Shown piece by piece: positions 29,588 through 41,824 of a DNA stretch of 64,000 nt (the stretch's first letter is position 1; the number at the start of each line of letters is the position of its first letter). Position numbers and translations under genes: made by a program. The stretch covers positions 1 through 64,000 of the forward strand of contig JANXYG010000129.1 of assembly GCA_025350245.1 (NCBI GenBank). The letters are read 5' to 3'. Source of the DNA: Betaproteobacteria bacterium. Lineage in GTDB: Bacteria; Pseudomonadota; Gammaproteobacteria; Burkholderiales; Ga0077523. The notes under the pieces are model-generated. The model saw nothing but the letters and a program-made list of their open reading frames with translations. It made no database searches and was not told the DNA's origin.

Positions 29588-32338
29588 CTAAAGCCGCAGT
29601 CCGAACCGAGTGGTAAGCGCACCGAGCGTGGCATTCACCATCACGGCATCGTGGGGTATGAGCAGGTAGCACCACGGTTTCCCGCCATGGCTGGTCGCGT
29701 AGGCCGACGCATGCGCGCACCATTGCGCCGCAGCCGCCGCTTTTGCCTTGACCTCGTCGGCGTCAATGTCCATCGCCTTCTTGGTCTCGATCAGCAAGTG
29801 AGCTTCCGATGTCGCTGCGACGAAGTCGGGCACGTACTCCGGTTGCTCGGCACCACGCCAGTAGTGAAGATTGAACTGCCCCCGCACCGGACGGAACCAG
29901 CGCACGGCATCGCGTTCCAGGATCTGCGCCAGCATGCGCTCGGTGTTGGAATGGAATTTCTGGAAATCGTAAGCGCACCTGGCGAAGCCGCCGTACACAA
30001 CGGTCGCGATCCGGCCGAGGTCGGGCGGCGTCTGTTGCAGACTCAGCACCTCGCCTTCGGCCGTCACGGCGCTCGGCTTCAGCACAGTGAATCCCTGGCT
30101 GACGATCACCTCCCACTCGCCGACATCCTCGACGTAGTGCCGTGCCAGTTGCGCGTGGATGTTCGCGGCGATCGCCTTGCCCTGGTTGGCCAGCACGTTG
30201 CGCAGTTCGGCATCGGTCTTCAGGTACGTTGCGAAGTGCGCCACGGCTTGCCCTACCAGGCCGTGGATCAGATCGGCATGGGCGTCGTACGACAGATCGT
30301 CGAAGCCGATCAGTTCGCGGACGATATAGTCCTCCAGTCTGGCCGCGCCGATGGTGGACGACTGGCCATAGAGCACGTCGATGCTGGTTTGCAGACCACG
30401 GCCTACCAGTTGCTGGTCCTGCGGCTGGAAGTTCATCTTCGACAGATCCAGCGTGAACGGCTGGTAGCCCACGAGTACGGCGCCTTTAGGCCTGACCACG
30501 ATGCGCGGAATGTCGATGCTGTGCTCGGCAACCAGCGCGGTGGTCCGACTGACGATGTTCGCGATCGTTTCACCGGCATCGTTCTCCATCCCGCGGAGCA
30601 ACTCGGCCTGCGCCGGCGTCACCCGGGCTTCGACGGCACTGACGATCGCCGCCCGGACATTTGCTTGCGTCAACGCGGCGCTGGTCGGCACCGCCGCGGT
30701 TTCGTCACCGGTGCGCCGGCTCAGGCCATCGATCACATCCAGCACGACCCGCGTCACGTCGATCCGCGCGCCGATCTGAAACGTCGTCGCGGGTGCGCCT
30801 CCCGCCGTGTAGGCAAGTGGTAGCACGGCACCCGCACCGTCCGGAGAAACGCCGATCGTGCCAATACCGAGCAGCGCGTCGATGCTCGGCGTCACCACCA
30901 GACTGCACAAGGCACCGCCACCGTCGCCAACCGGATCGAGTTTCAACTGCTTCAGGCGGATCGGCGAATCACCTCGGCCGGCCTCCTCCACCACTTCCTG
31001 GAACCGATCGTGAGCAATGATGTTCAGCCGGTCGACCACCTCCACGCCGGTCTTGCGGCCGTAGGGCAATCGCAGGCCGCGGCCGATCGACTGCTCGATC
31101 AGCGTACGAGCGTTAGCGGCACGCAGCGGCACGATGGTGTAGAGGTTGGTCACGTCCCAACCTTCCTTGAGCATGTTCACGTGGACAACGATCTCGGTCG
31201 GCTCGTCATAGGCTTCCACGGCCAGCAGCTTCTGCACGATATCGTCGCCCTCGGCGCCGCTGGTGGTGCTGCTGTCGACCTGGATCACCTTGCCCGCATA
31301 GCGCCCGTCGAACAGCTCACCGGCGATAAGTTGGACCAGTTGCTTTGCGTGCGTGGTATCGCGGGCGATCACCAGTATGAAAGGCTTCACCGGCCGTTCG
31401 CCGGTCTGCTGCGCGTAGGTCAGCAGGTGGACCTTGGTTTCCTCGTGCACCCGCATGCCGTCCATCAGCTTGATGCGCTCCAACTGCTCGGCGCTGTGCG
31501 CGCCAGGGTTGAAGTTCTGCTGCGTGACCACCGCCGGCTCCTTGACGAAACCGTCTTCGATGGCCCGCGCCAGCGGGTAGTCCATCACCACGTTACGAAA
31601 CGGTATCGGCCCCTTGCTGGATTCGGTGAACGGCGTTGCCGTCAGCTCGAGACTCAATACCGGCTTCAGTTCGTTCAGCACCCGCACCCCGGCGCCAGCC
31701 CGGTAGCGGTGTGACTCATCCATGAGCAGCACCAGATCCTGCAGTCCGGCGAGGTAGTCGAAGTAGCTTTGGCCCAGATACTCCGACAAACGCTTGATGC
31801 GCGGCGACCGCCCGCCGCGCACCTCGGTATTGATCTTCGAGATATTGAAGATGTTGATCTCGATGCCGCCCAGCAGGCTGTGCGCCCCGCGCTGCTCGTA
31901 GTTGTCGCCGTCGACCAGTTCGGGCGGCGTGGTGGCGAACTCGGCGATGCCCTTGAACACGTACTTCGGCGTGTTGGGGGTGAAGTCGCGGATCAGCTTG
32001 TTGTAGATGGTCAGATTGGGCGCCAGCACGAAGAAGTGCTTGTGGCCGTAGGCGGCATGCAGGTAGCTGATGAAGGCCCCCATCAGCCGTGTCTTGCCCA
32101 CGCCCGTGGCCAGCGCGAAACACAGCGACGGAAAGTCGCGCTCGAAGTCCGACAGTTTCGGAAACTGCGCCCGCAGAGCTTCGACCATCGCGGCCAGTTC
32201 TTGCGGCGAACGCGCCCGATGGTCTCGCAGCGCCGGCACCGCCTCCAGCGCGGCGGCAAGCTTGCGCAGGCTTTCCGCCTGCGGCTCGCGCAGACTCAGG
32301 CGGCCGGTGATGGAGCGGACGATGGTGTCCCGGTTCAT
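29588..32338 (-). CDS. res: Type III restriction enzyme Res subunit (SF2 helicase + C-terminal PD-(D/E)xK nuclease)
   Basis: LATGVGKTRLMGAFI (Walker A), LLMDESHRYRA (DESH), ELTATPF, EQSIGRGLRLPYG, C-terminal PEYVPDFVAATSEAHLLIETKK. Confidence 0.93.
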   Translation of the reverse strand: MNRDTIVRSITGRLSLREPQAESLRKLAAALEAVPALRDHRARSPQELAAMVEALRAQFPKLSDFERDFPSLCFALATGVGKTRLMGAFISYLHAAYGHKHFFVLAPNLTIYNKLIRDFTPNTPKYVFKGIAEFATTPPELVDGDNYEQRGAHSLLGGIEINIFNISKINTEVRGGRSPRIKRLSEYLGQSYFDYLAGLQDLVLLMDESHRYRAGAGVRVLNELKPVLSLELTATPFTESSKGPIPFRNVVMDYPLARAIEDGFVKEPAVVTQQNFNPGAHSAEQLERIKLMDGMRVHEETKVHLLTYAQQTGERPVKPFILVIARDTTHAKQLVQLIAGELFDGRYAGKVIQVDSSTTSGAEGDDIVQKLLAVEAYDEPTEIVVHVNMLKEGWDVTNLYTIVPLRAANARTLIEQSIGRGLRLPYGRKTGVEVVDRLNIIAHDRFQEVVEEAGRGDSPIRLKQLKLDPVGDGGGALCSLVVTPSIDALLGIGTIGVSPDGAGAVLPLAYTAGGAPATTFQIGARIDVTRVVLDVIDGLSRRTGDETAAVPTSAALTQANVRAAIVSAVEARVTPAQAELLRGMENDAGETIANIVSRTTALVAEHSIDIPRIVVRPKGAVLVGYQPFTLDLSKMNFQPQDQQLVGRGLQTSIDVLYGQSSTIGAARLEDYIVRELIGFDDLSYDAHADLIHGLVGQAVAHFATYLKTDAELRNVLANQGKAIAANIHAQLARHYVEDVGEWEVIVSQGFTVLKPSAVTAEGEVLSLQQTPPDLGRIATVVYGGFARCAYDFQKFHSNTERMLAQILERDAVRWFRPVRGQFNLHYWRGAEQPEYVPDFVAATSEAHLLIETKKAMDIDADEVKAKAAAAAQWCAHASAYATSHGGKPWCYLLIPHDAVMVNATLGALTTRFGLRL

Positions 32339-32444
32339 CGCTTGCCCGGATGCAACAGGCCGAGACGCCACGCAAGGCGTGCAGCGGATTCGTCACGCAT
32401 TGCCTGACCAATTCTCGGCCGGTCGATCTGGCGCCGCCGCGAGG

Positions 32445-34085
32445 TCATGTGGCCGCCTCGTCCGCGTCGAACAGCCCTGGTTGCGACGCAGCCTGTTTCA
32501 CCGGCCGCGCCGCCTGCGGCAGGTTCTCCACGTTCAGGCTGTAATCGTCGTGTCCCCATTCACACTTCTGTAACACCATCTTCGGAATCTTTTTGACGGT
32601 GAGATTGGGGTAGCGGTTCAGGTCGCCCCGAAAGGCGCCGCAGCAGATCAACAAGGTGCGCGCCGGTCCTACTTCGTCGGACAGCGCCAGCAGTTGCTCC
32701 GCATTCAGAGTCTGCGTGGTCACGTAGATGAAGTCGCTCTCGGTGCTGCGACCTTGCTGCCAGTAGAAGTCCGCGCTGGGCGCGTAGGTGAAACCTTCGA
32801 GCTTGCAGATGGCTGCGGCCAGCATCTCCGGGTTGTAATCCTTGTTGACGACCCACTGACCCCACCGGTCCTGCTGCAACAGGCTCGGGGCCAGTCGGTA
32901 GTAACGGAAACCACCGCCGCCCTGCCAGCCGACCGCCTCGGTGATACCGCCCTTGTCATCGCCATCGATGACCTTCTTCAGGCGCGGAACGATGTGGGTG
33001 TGGCAGTGCTCGCCCAGCTCGACCATGATCCAGCGGCGACCCATCTTGTGGGCGACCGCGCCGGTGGTGCCCGAGCCGGCGAAGGAATCGAGGACGAGGT
33101 CGCCGGGATTGGTGGCGATGTGGATGACTCGCTCAATCAGTCTCTCGGGCTTCGGCGTGATGAATGGATCGCCTTTCCCGAAGAGGTAGTGCATTTCTTT
33201 CTTCGCTTCATCCGTATGCCCGACCTCCTCATGCGGCCACCAGGTCCAAGGCACAAAACCTTCCACCTCATCGAGAAATCGGATGATGTTCGGTTGACTG
33301 TTGCCGTCCTTGCCGAAGTAGATGCGCCCTGCATCCCGGAGTTTCTTGAACTCGCTCTCGATCGTAGACCAGCAACGACCCTCTGGAGGTCGATGGACTG
33401 CCCCGCCCGGTGCGATGATCTCGTACATCTGATTCGTACGGTAACCCTGCGCCGTCATCGGAATAGGCCGCCAGCGACCTCGTGGGTGCTTGTTCGGATT
33501 CTTGTAGACCTTGGCTTGGTCATTCGAAATCGGCACCCGGTTTCGGACGGACTTGAAGCGGCCCTCATTCTTGGCAATCACGAACACGTAGTCGTGCGCA
33601 TCGCCGATGGCCTCGCGATTCTCCCGCGAATACCTTTTCTGCCAAACGTTCGTGGCAATAAAGTTCTGCCGTCCGAACACCTCGTCGCACAGCACCTTCA
33701 GATAGTGCGCCTCGTTGTCGTCGATCGTGATCCACAACGATCCGTCATCCGCCAGCAGCCGCCGGATGATCTCCAGCCGATCCCGCATCAGCGACAACCA
33801 GATCGAATGCTCGACGCCGTCGTCGTAGTGGGTGAATGCGCTGCCGGTGTTGTACGGCGGATCGATGAACACGCACTTGACCTTGCCCGCGAACTCCTGC
33901 TCCAGCGCCTTCAGCGCCAACAGGTTGTCACCGAAGATGAGCCGGTTGTCGAACAGGTCGTTGTCGGTGACCCGGTGCGTCGCATGATGACTCCAGGCGG
34001 GGTCTTCCAGCAGGATGCGCGGCTCGAGTTTGGGCCGGATATCCTTGCCGATCCAGGTGAGTTCGAGCTTCTGTTTGCCGGTCAT
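32445..34085 (-). CDS. mod: Type III site-specific DNA methyltransferase Mod (beta-class)
   Basis: Start MTGKQKLELTWIGKD at 34085; VFIDPPYNTGSAFTHYDDGVEHSIWLSLM (DPPY), LVLDSFAGSGTTGAVAHKM (SAM site). Confidence 0.93.
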   Translation of the reverse strand: MTGKQKLELTWIGKDIRPKLEPRILLEDPAWSHHATHRVTDNDLFDNRLIFGDNLLALKALEQEFAGKVKCVFIDPPYNTGSAFTHYDDGVEHSIWLSLMRDRLEIIRRLLADDGSLWITIDDNEAHYLKVLCDEVFGRQNFIATNVWQKRYSRENREAIGDAHDYVFVIAKNEGRFKSVRNRVPISNDQAKVYKNPNKHPRGRWRPIPMTAQGYRTNQMYEIIAPGGAVHRPPEGRCWSTIESEFKKLRDAGRIYFGKDGNSQPNIIRFLDEVEGFVPWTWWPHEEVGHTDEAKKEMHYLFGKGDPFITPKPERLIERVIHIATNPGDLVLDSFAGSGTTGAVAHKMGRRWIMVELGEHCHTHIVPRLKKVIDGDDKGGITEAVGWQGGGGFRYYRLAPSLLQQDRWGQWVVNKDYNPEMLAAAICKLEGFTYAPSADFYWQQGRSTESDFIYVTTQTLNAEQLLALSDEVGPARTLLICCGAFRGDLNRYPNLTVKKIPKMVLQKCEWGHDDYSLNVENLPQAARPVKQAASQPGLFDADEAAT

Positions 34086-34101
34086 GCCGCACGCAACGGG
34101 G

Positions 34102-34839
34102 TCACGCCGATCTCCTCTGGCAATAAGCCCAGACTTGCCGATGCTGTCGATGCAAGTCGCTGAAGGGCGCCACTCGTTGGCCGGTGAGTCCGAAACACCA
34201 CGGCAACAGGCCGTGGTCATCGGCGTCGCGCAACGCGTCCCACAAGGCAGGCGCGATGATGCCGTCGGCGCCCAGGTGATCCTGCACGATCCGGGACAGC
34301 CGCCGGAAAGTAGTCTTGTAGACGTTTTCCAGCACTTCGCGCCGATCGAGCCGCAGCACCTCGACCGTCTTCGCTCCCTTCGGCGACCAATCGTCCGTGT
34401 CGATATCGAAGCGGGCGGTGATGCCGCCGGTGTCCGGATCGAAATCGAGATAGCGCCAGGGATCCTCGGCTGAAGGATCGATCAACAGCGGGCGTCCGTT
34501 GGCCGTCGGAAACTGATCCCCTTTTAGGCGGCCGCATTCGGTGCAACACAACAGCAGGTTGGACCACTGAAAGGCGCGCTTCGGAAAGCGTGCCTTGGGA
34601 CGGAAGTGCTCGATATCGCAGCCGTGCGAATCCACGCAATACATGCAGCGCTCACGCGGCCCGGTCATCTGCCGCAATACCAGCAGCACCGACTTCAGCG
34701 CCTTGGTCTGCCGGGCGGTCTTCCATGCGCGCTCGATGCCCGAGGCGCCCATGCGAAGATCGCCATCGACAGCCGACTGACGCCGGTCGAGACAGGTTTG
34801 ATCCGCTGTGGATAGTGCCGGGCGGACGACTCGACGCAT
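34102..34839 (-). CDS. HNH endonuclease, PtuB-like (Septu-associated)
   Basis: CMYCVDSHGCDIEHFRPKARFPKRAFQWSNLLLCCTECGRLKGDQFP (CxxC...EHFRPK...CxxC). Start lies 3 nt after the ATPase stop. Confidence 0.82.
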   Translation of the reverse strand: MRRVVRPALSTADQTCLDRRQSAVDGDLRMGASGIERAWKTARQTKALKSVLLVLRQMTGPRERCMYCVDSHGCDIEHFRPKARFPKRAFQWSNLLLCCTECGRLKGDQFPTANGRPLLIDPSAEDPWRYLDFDPDTGGITARFDIDTDDWSPKGAKTVEVLRLDRREVLENVYKTTFRRLSRIVQDHLGADGIIAPALWDALRDADDHGLLPWCFGLTGQRVAPFSDLHRQHRQVWAYCQRRSA

Positions 34840-34842
34840 TGG

Positions 34843-36138
34843 TCACGGCTCCTCGCCGGTGTCGGCAAACAGATGGAGTTGGTTGGCCTGGCCCTGCTCA
34901 TCCTTGCTGAGCTTCGCCCCGGCTCTTTTCTTCGCCATGAGTTTCGCGTATTCGGCTCGCCCCTCCACCGCCCGGGGCGAGCGCGTGTTCTGGAGGCCAA
35001 AGGCCGCGGTCAGCAGGATGGTGTCGGGCCGCGAGACGATCACGGTCCGGTACTCGTCCGCCGTGAGCGCCCTGGGTTGGTCGCCACTGCCGGGTTCAGG
35101 CAATACGAACAGGCCGTTCTCATCCGCGGCCTGGCAGATGATCGGGCTGTGCGTCGTCACCAGGAACTGGATGCTCGGGAAATGGCGCTTGAGCCAGAAA
35201 CCGATCTCCCGCTGCCATTCCGGATGCAGGTGGGCATCGATCTCGTCGATCAGCACCACGCCGCTGCGCTTGATGAACAGCTTGCCATCAGCGTCACGAT
35301 CGGTGAGCCCCACGATTCCATAAGCATCGATCAGATGCCGGAGGATGTCGGCCAGCAATGCGAGCGCGGCGCGATAGCCATCGCTCATCTCGCCCCATGC
35401 GAGCTGCAGATTGTTCCTGTCCTTCAGCCACAGGCCGTCTGAATCCACCCGATCCACCGTGATCCGGTTGGGCATGAGGTTGTCACGCAGAATCTCGATC
35501 AGGACGGCCAACTGCTGCTTCTCGTCCAACTTGCCCTCGAGTGCTTTGTGGCTGAGGTTTCGCAGCCACTGGTCCATCTCCGCCAGCGACGCCGCTTCCT
35601 GAAACATGGTGACGAAGCGTTCCGTCGCCGGTGCGACCATCTGTCGGGTGGCCTCGGGTGAAGCGCCAAAAACGCGGCGGAAGGGTCCGTAGCCGCAACA
35701 GAACCAACCGCGGGAATCCAGTGACCAGATGGTTCGTTGCGGCGTCGAGTAGTTCTTCGGTTTTCCGGCAGGTGTGATGATCTCGACGTGGGGTTCCCTG
35801 CTGCCATTCTTGAACGAGATGCACGCGGGAAACTTCTTGCCGGGCGCTCTGCCCTCACCCGAGAGGAAGTCGTCGTCTGCACTCTGGACGATCAGCAGCT
35901 CGATGGATGCCTCGTGCTCTCCATCGGACACCCAGCGGTGGAAGCTCGGTTGCAACGCACGCGCTGTGTCCTTGCCCGTGAGGCCAACGGCAATGGCCTT
36001 GAGGAGGGTGCTTTTGCCGGAGCCGTTGTCGCCGGTGAAGACCGTCCAGCCAGCGTAACGGCCATTGCCCCGGTCCAGCGAAAACTCGAGGTCGCGAAAC
36101 CCGCGGATGTTCTTCAGGGCGATTTTGTCGATGAACAT
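34843..36138 (-). CDS. AAA/SMC-like ATPase, PtuA-like (Septu-associated)
   Basis: KIALKNIRGFRDLEF, VFTGDNGSGKSTLLKAIAVGLTG (Walker A), VVLIDEIDAHLHPEWQREI (Walker B), FLVTTHSPIICQAA. Confidence 0.85.
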   Translation of the reverse strand: MFIDKIALKNIRGFRDLEFSLDRGNGRYAGWTVFTGDNGSGKSTLLKAIAVGLTGKDTARALQPSFHRWVSDGEHEASIELLIVQSADDDFLSGEGRAPGKKFPACISFKNGSREPHVEIITPAGKPKNYSTPQRTIWSLDSRGWFCCGYGPFRRVFGASPEATRQMVAPATERFVTMFQEAASLAEMDQWLRNLSHKALEGKLDEKQQLAVLIEILRDNLMPNRITVDRVDSDGLWLKDRNNLQLAWGEMSDGYRAALALLADILRHLIDAYGIVGLTDRDADGKLFIKRSGVVLIDEIDAHLHPEWQREIGFWLKRHFPSIQFLVTTHSPIICQAADENGLFVLPEPGSGDQPRALTADEYRTVIVSRPDTILLTAAFGLQNTRSPRAVEGRAEYAKLMAKKRAGAKLSKDEQGQANQLHLFADTGEEP

Positions 36139-36319
36139 GATCTTGTCCTGTGGACCTTGGGCTACGCCCGAAACAGCCGTGCAGCGATCCGGAAGCGCGA
36201 TATTAGCCGCTGTCGGGTGAAGGTCTGGAATTCTCGCGATGACGGGGCGGATGCCGTCGGCCCGACCGATTCCCCTCGACTCCCCCTAGAATGACGCCTT
36301 TTCGCGAGCCAACGATCCC

Positions 36320-38029
36320 ATGCGTGTCAGTCAGTTCTTCATCTCCACCCTCAAGGAAGCCCCGGCCGAGGCCGAGCTGGTCAGCCATCGGCTGATGCTG
36401 CGGGCAGGCCTCATCCGCAAGCTTGGCAGCGGGCTCTACACCTGGATGCCGCTCGGCCTGCGGGTGCTGCGCAAGGTAGAGGCGATCGTGCGCGAGGAAA
36501 TGAACGCCGCTGGCGCGATCGAACTCTCCATGCCGGCGATACAGCCGGCCGAGTTGTGGCAGGAGACCGGCCGATGGCAGGTGTTCGGGCCGCAGATGCT
36601 GCGCATCAAAGACCGGCACGAACGCGACTTCTGCTTCGGCCCGACGCACGAGGAGGTGATCACCGACATCGCGCGGCGCGAGATTCGCAGCTACCGCCAG
36701 TTGCCGGTCAACTTCTACCAGATTCAGACCAAGTTCCGCGACGAGATCCGGCCGCGCTTCGGCGTCATGCGCGCCCGCGAGTTCCTGATGAAGGACGCGT
36801 ATTCGTTCCACACCGGCTTCGACGATCTGGTGCGCGAGTACCGCAACATGTACGACGCTTACGGCCGCATCTTCACGCGGCTCGGCCTGAAGTTCCGCCC
36901 GGTCGCCGCCGACCCCGGTGCGATCGGGGGCACCGGATCGCACGAGTTTCACGTGCTCGCCGACTCGGGCGAGGATGCGCTCGCGGTCTCGTCGTCGTCC
37001 GACTACGCCGCCAATGTCGAACTCGCCGAAGCGCTGGCGCCGGCCACGGCGCGCGCCGCCCCGTCGCACGCCATGAGCAAGGTGCCCACGCCCGGCAAGA
37101 CCACCTGCGAAGACGTGGTCGCCCTGCTCGGCCTGCCGCTCCCGCAATCGGTCAAGGCGCTGGCGCTGATGCACGAGGAACACCTGTTCCTGTTGCTCGT
37201 GCGCGGCGACCACCAGTTGAACGAGATCAAGGCGGCGAAACTGCCCGGCCTGGAGCCGTTCCGGTTCGCGACCGAGGCCGAGATCGTGGCGCGCATCGGC
37301 TGCAAACCGGGCTATATCGGCCCGGTCGGGGTCGGCCCTGACATCACCGTCGTCGCCGACCGCACCGTGGCGACGATGAGCGATTTCGTCTGTGGCGCCA
37401 ACGACGCCGGCTTCCACCTGACCGGTGTCAATTTCGGCCGCGATCTGCCCGAGCCCACGATCGTCGCCGACATCCGCAATGTCGTCGCGGGCGATCCGAG
37501 TCCGGATGGCAACGGCACCCTCGAACTGTGCCGCGGCATCGAAGTGGGCCACGTGTTCCAGTTGCGCACCAAGTATTCCACCGCGATGGGCTGCAACTTC
37601 CTCGACGAAACCGGCCAGTCGCAACCGATGGAGATGGGTTGCTACGGTATCGGCGTCTCGCGCATCGTCGCCGCCGCCATCGAGCAGAACCACGACGAGC
37701 GCGGCATCATTTTTCCGGATGCGATGGCACCGTTCCGGCTGGCGCTGGTGGCGATCGGCCTGGGCAAGAGCGAGGCGGTGCGCGAGACGGCGAACCGTCT
37801 CTACACCGAGCTGAGCGCGGCCGGCATCGAGGTGCTGATGGACGATCGCGACGAGCGTCCCGGCGTGATGTTCGCCGACATGGAACTGTCCGGCATCCCG
37901 CACCGGGTCACCATCGGCGACCGCGGCCTGAAGAACGGCGAGATCGAATACCAGCACCGGCGCGACGCCAAGTCGCAACCGGTCCCGGTGGCCGAAGCAA
38001 TAACGTGGCTGAAGGCGCTGCTCGCCTGA
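36320..38029 (+). CDS. proS: Prolyl-tRNA synthetase
   Basis: 569 aa; [95 protein letters not shown]. Confidence 0.97.
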   Translation: MRVSQFFISTLKEAPAEAELVSHRLMLRAGLIRKLGSGLYTWMPLGLRVLRKVEAIVREEMNAAGAIELSMPAIQPAELWQETGRWQVFGPQMLRIKDRHERDFCFGPTHEEVITDIARREIRSYRQLPVNFYQIQTKFRDEIRPRFGVMRAREFLMKDAYSFHTGFDDLVREYRNMYDAYGRIFTRLGLKFRPVAADPGAIGGTGSHEFHVLADSGEDALAVSSSSDYAANVELAEALAPATARAAPSHAMSKVPTPGKTTCEDVVALLGLPLPQSVKALALMHEEHLFLLLVRGDHQLNEIKAAKLPGLEPFRFATEAEIVARIGCKPGYIGPVGVGPDITVVADRTVATMSDFVCGANDAGFHLTGVNFGRDLPEPTIVADIRNVVAGDPSPDGNGTLELCRGIEVGHVFQLRTKYSTAMGCNFLDETGQSQPMEMGCYGIGVSRIVAAAIEQNHDERGIIFPDAMAPFRLALVAIGLGKSEAVRETANRLYTELSAAGIEVLMDDRDERPGVMFADMELSGIPHRVTIGDRGLKNGEIEYQHRRDAKSQPVPVAEAITWLKALLA

Positions 38030-38637
38030 ACACCCGCACGCGGTGCACGGTGCTGGCGCTGGCGTTTGCCCTGCATGCAGACCTTGCGGGCGCCGGCGCG
38101 CAGGTCTACGAGCCGCTATCGGCGGCCGTCCAGACGCAACTGCAGCGCACCATCGCCGATCGCGCGCCAACGCGCCTCGCCTTCTATGATCCCTACGAAG
38201 GCCAAGTGTGGCTCGCGGCAATGTCGGCACGTCTCGCGCGACAGATACCCGACGAAACCGCACGCACCGAATTACTCACCGCCATCCATTACGAAGCCAC
38301 CCGGGCCGGGCTCGACCCACAACTGGTGCTCGGCGTGATCCATGTCGAGAGCCGCTTTCGCAAGTACGCCGTTTCGGGTGCAGGCGCGCGCGGCTACATG
38401 CAGGTGATGCCGTTCTGGATTCGCACCATCGGCCAGCCCGATCACAACCTGTTCAACCTGCGCACCAATCTGCGCTACGGCTGCACCATCCTGCGACACT
38501 ATCTCGACATCGAGAACGGCAACGTCTTTCGGGCGCTCGGCCGCTACAACGGCAGCCTCGGTCAGCCCGAGTATCCGGGGATGGTGAAGCGGGCCTGGGA
38601 ACGGGTTTGGGCGTACTCGACCGCGACCGGTCGGTGA
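38026..38637 (+). CDS. Lytic transglycosylase (SLT domain), exported; start codon uncertain
   Basis: [46 protein letters not shown]...[13 protein letters not shown]. Confidence 0.85.
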   Translation: MNTRTRCTVLALAFALHADLAGAGAQVYEPLSAAVQTQLQRTIADRAPTRLAFYDPYEGQVWLAAMSARLARQIPDETARTELLTAIHYEATRAGLDPQLVLGVIHVESRFRKYAVSGAGARGYMQVMPFWIRTIGQPDHNLFNLRTNLRYGCTILRHYLDIENGNVFRALGRYNGSLGQPEYPGMVKRAWERVWAYSTATGR

Positions 38638-38679
38638 GACCGCTGCCGGGACGGCAAACGCGCAGGCCTCAGGCGTATG

Positions 38680-40707
<2,028 letters not shown>

Positions 40708-40738
40708 TACGCCTGATAGCGGCCCGGCGCGTACCGAG

Positions 40739-41440
40739 ATGACCCCCGACCCGATCCGGCCGGCGCGACAGTTGCTGCGGTCGCTGCGCCATGGCGTGCT
40801 CTCGACCCACTCGGTGAGGTTCGCGGGCCATCCCTTCGGTTCGGCCCTGCCCTATGTCGTCGATCCGGCAGGCAGGCCGCTGCTCCTGATAAGCGACCTG
40901 GCGGCCCACACCCACAACTTGCGCGAAAACCCGGCGGCCAGCTTGTGCGCGCACCAGGCCGACGTGATCGCCGGTGCCCGCGTCACCCTGGTCGGGCTCG
41001 CGACGCGCATCGACGATGCCGACGCCCTGACCCGGTTCGTCCGGCTGATCCCGGCCGCCGCGCGTTATGCCTCGTTCGGTGATTTTCATCTGTACCGGCT
41101 GGAGCCGGTGGGCGGTCACTACGTAGGCGGTTTCGGCAACATCCACGGGTTCGACCGCGACGCCTGGATCACGGCGCCGGGCGCGCTGGGCGCGGCAGAA
41201 GCCGACATCGTCGAGCACATGAACGCCGACCATTCCCGCGCGCTGCTCGACTACTGCCGTCACGTTCACGACATCACCCCGACGACGGTCGAGATGCTGA
41301 CGATCGATCACGACGGTTTCGACGTTCGCGCCGACGACGCGGTGCTGCGCTTCGACTTCGCCGAGACCGTCACCGATGCGGCGCACGCGAGGGCGCAACT
41401 GGTGGCGATGGCGCACGCCACGCGAGCCACAAACCCATGA
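40739..41440 (+). CDS. HugZ-like / pyridoxamine-phosphate-oxidase-fold FMN-binding protein (DUF2470-like C-terminus)
   Basis: ATG at 40739; RSLRHGVLSTHSVRFAGHPFGSALPYVVD, EADIVEHMNADHSRALLDYC. Confidence 0.82.
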   Translation: MTPDPIRPARQLLRSLRHGVLSTHSVRFAGHPFGSALPYVVDPAGRPLLLISDLAAHTHNLRENPAASLCAHQADVIAGARVTLVGLATRIDDADALTRFVRLIPAAARYASFGDFHLYRLEPVGGHYVGGFGNIHGFDRDAWITAPGALGAAEADIVEHMNADHSRALLDYCRHVHDITPTTVEMLTIDHDGFDVRADDAVLRFDFAETVTDAAHARAQLVAMAHATRATNP

Positions 41441-41817
41441 CTGACGCCACCGATCGCTCCCGCGCCGCGAGTCTGCGGGTGTTCGCGCACGCGTTGACCT
41501 GCGTGGCGCTCATCGCGCTGATCTTTCTGTGCCTCGCCTGGGAAACGTTCCTGGCACCGTTGCGGCCCGGCGGTTCGTGGCTGCTGCTCAAGGCGGTTGT
41601 GCTGCTCGCGCCGCTGTTCGGCATCCTGCGCGAGCGCCTCTACACGTATCAATGGACCAGCCTGCTCGCACTGGGCTATTTCTGCGAAGGCGCCGTGCGC
41701 GCGTGGTCCGATACCGGCCTCTCGCGCCGGCTCGCCATGGTGGAGATCGTGCTCTCGCTGCTGCTGTTCGCCGGCTGTCTGCTCTACGCCTACTCGCGGC
41801 GCCGGGCGCCGGCCTAG
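41437..41817 (+). CDS. DUF2069 family membrane protein
   Basis: 126 aa, four TM segments, LLLKAVVLLAPLFGILRERLYTYQWTSLLALGYFCEGAVRAWSD; overlaps the previous stop by 4 nt. Confidence 0.8.
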   Translation: MTDATDRSRAASLRVFAHALTCVALIALIFLCLAWETFLAPLRPGGSWLLLKAVVLLAPLFGILRERLYTYQWTSLLALGYFCEGAVRAWSDTGLSRRLAMVEIVLSLLLFAGCLLYAYSRRRAPA

Positions 41818-41824
41818 CCCTCTC

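Noticed and set aside
29588-34085. Possible retron or phase-variable mod
   Set aside because: No reverse transcriptase near the PtuAB-like pair, and no simple-sequence repeat tract seen in mod.
36203-38263. 686-aa minus-strand ORF over proS
   Set aside because: proS on the plus strand is unambiguous; the opposite ORF is compositional artefact.
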